A program made the translations under genes and the position numbers. The notes beneath the pieces were generated by a model. It ran no database searches. It was not told where the DNA came from and saw nothing but the letters and a program-made list of their open reading frames with translations. Shown here one piece after another: positions 5,203 through 5,624 of a DNA stretch of 5,624 bases. Source of the stretch: Rubrivivax sp. (GTDB lineage Bacteria > Pseudomonadota > Gammaproteobacteria > Burkholderiales > Burkholderiaceae_C). Location of the stretch: contig JAUYAJ010000223.1 of the NCBI GenBank assembly GCA_030693565.1, forward strand, positions 1 to 5,624. Direction: 5' to 3'. Positions within the stretch are counted from its first letter, which is position 1. Each line of letters opens with the position of its first letter.

Positions 5203-5236
5203 CGAAAGCCCGGTCTTGACCGGGCTTTCGGCTTTT
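5203..5236 (+). terminator. Strong intrinsic terminator of the small exported protein gene
   Basis: CGAAAGCCCGGTC (5203-5215) and GACCGGGCTTTCG (5218-5230) form a perfect 13-base stem (in practice 12 pairs and a four-base loop), followed by GCTTTT (5231-5236). It lies 43 bases after the stop codon. It sits between convergent genes, and its own TTTC on the opposite strand may let it also slow transcripts of the membrane protein gene, though that direction has no extra T-run. Confidence 0.9.
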
Positions 5237-5256
5237 GGCGCTGCCTTGACCCGCGT

Positions 5257-5624
5257 TCAGAAGCCGCAGAAGGCGGCCACCCGATCCCAGGCGCCATGGC
5301 CCAGCAGCGCCCACAGCGCGGCCGCCACCAGCAAGCCGCCGGCCAGCCGGGTCGCCAGCCGCTGGACCTTGTCGCCGGCTTGGCCCAGGCGACGCCACAG
5401 CCAAGGTGCTGCGGCCAGACCGGGTGCAGAAGCCAGGGCGAACCCTGACATGACGGCGGCGCCGCCCGCGGCCGACGGTGCCAAGGCCGCCACCACCAGC
5501 GCCGAGTGCAGCAAGCCGCAAGGCCATGCCGCCCAGAAGCTGCCGGCAACGCCGGCGCGCAGCGGGGAGCGCCAGGCCGCAGCGCCGGCCGGGGCCGGCG
5601 AAGGCGTCAGCGTCAGCGGCTGCC
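5257..5624 (-). CDS. TauE/SafE-type (UreH-like) membrane protein, C-terminal part (5' end outside window)
   Basis: The frame is open from the right edge (first full codon at 5622) to a TGA at 5257, giving 121 residues of an integral membrane protein. A proline/alanine-rich loop (1-20) is followed by a helix carrying WPCGLLHSAL (33-42), which matches the W-x-PCGLVYSAL signature of the sulfite exporter TauE/SafE, UreH-like family related to the DsbD membrane domain. GAAVMSGFALASAPGL (54-69) fits the next helix of that family, and a last helix spans about 93-109. In many betaproteobacteria this family lies beside cytochrome cbb3 oxidase assembly genes (ccoNOPG, ccoS); if so those genes would lie outside the window to the right, which is inference. 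The substrate is unknown, and the name sulfite exporter should not be taken literally. Internal ATGs (such as near 5514) are not the start, since the signature lies upstream of them. Confidence 0.8.
   Translation of the reverse strand, partial: QPLTLTPSPAPAGAAAWRSPLRAGVAGSFWAAWPCGLLHSALVVAALAPSAAGGAAVMSGFALASAPGLAAAPWLWRRLGQAGDKVQRLATRLAGGLLVAAALWALLGHGAWDRVAAFCGF

Noticed and set aside
4950..5549. Minus-strand frames opposite the small exported protein gene, with Gly/Ser/Arg repeats
   Set aside because: The repeats are the reverse complement of the Ala/Pro/Lys codons, and the plus strand has a signal peptide, ribosome site and terminator.

Overview
The window is strongly GC-rich with dense, short-spaced genes. 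It looks like a chromosomal segment of a betaproteobacterium, most likely Burkholderiales of the Rubrivivax/Leptothrix/Methylibium kind. This rests on the OmpR/EnvZ-type pair, the ispD-ispF overlap, a lysine/alanine-tailed HU protein and a tandem Hsp20 pair. The genus is an inference; no rRNA or tRNA is present to fix it. No mobile element, CRISPR array or phage gene was seen.

Layout. (1) Bases 1-1814, plus strand: the 3' end of an ompR-type response regulator gene (cut by the left edge), followed 9 bases later by a complete envZ-type sensor kinase gene. (2) Bases 1815-1977: a regulatory gap holding a heat-shock (sigma-32) promoter candidate, a perfect 8-base inverted repeat and a foldable leader. 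(3) Bases 1978-2819, plus strand: two tandem, non-identical small heat shock protein (Hsp20) genes. (4) Bases 2800-4475, minus strand: hupB-like HU gene, then ispD and ispF, which overlap by 4 bases; ispF ends inside the 3' end of the second hsp20 gene. (5) Bases 4476-4967: a 492-base gap without a convincing gene, between divergent genes. (6) Bases 4968-5159, plus strand: a small exported Ala/Pro/Lys-rich protein of unknown function, followed by a strong intrinsic terminator. (7) Bases 5257-5624, minus strand: the C-terminal part of a TauE/SafE (UreH-like) membrane protein, cut by the right edge.

How the genes work together. OmpR/EnvZ form one envelope-sensing two-component system. The Hsp20 pair is a protein-holding chaperone module, probably heat-induced. 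IspD and IspF are the third and fifth enzymes of the MEP isoprenoid pathway, and their start/stop overlap suggests translational coupling. HU is a nucleoid protein that happens to lie upstream of ispDF on the same strand; hairpins separate them. The most unusual items are the HU tail, the small exported low-complexity protein, the structured hsp20 leader and the unexplained 492-base gap. Overall this is mainly an ordinary core-genome region, and I saw no convincing undescribed multi-gene system.
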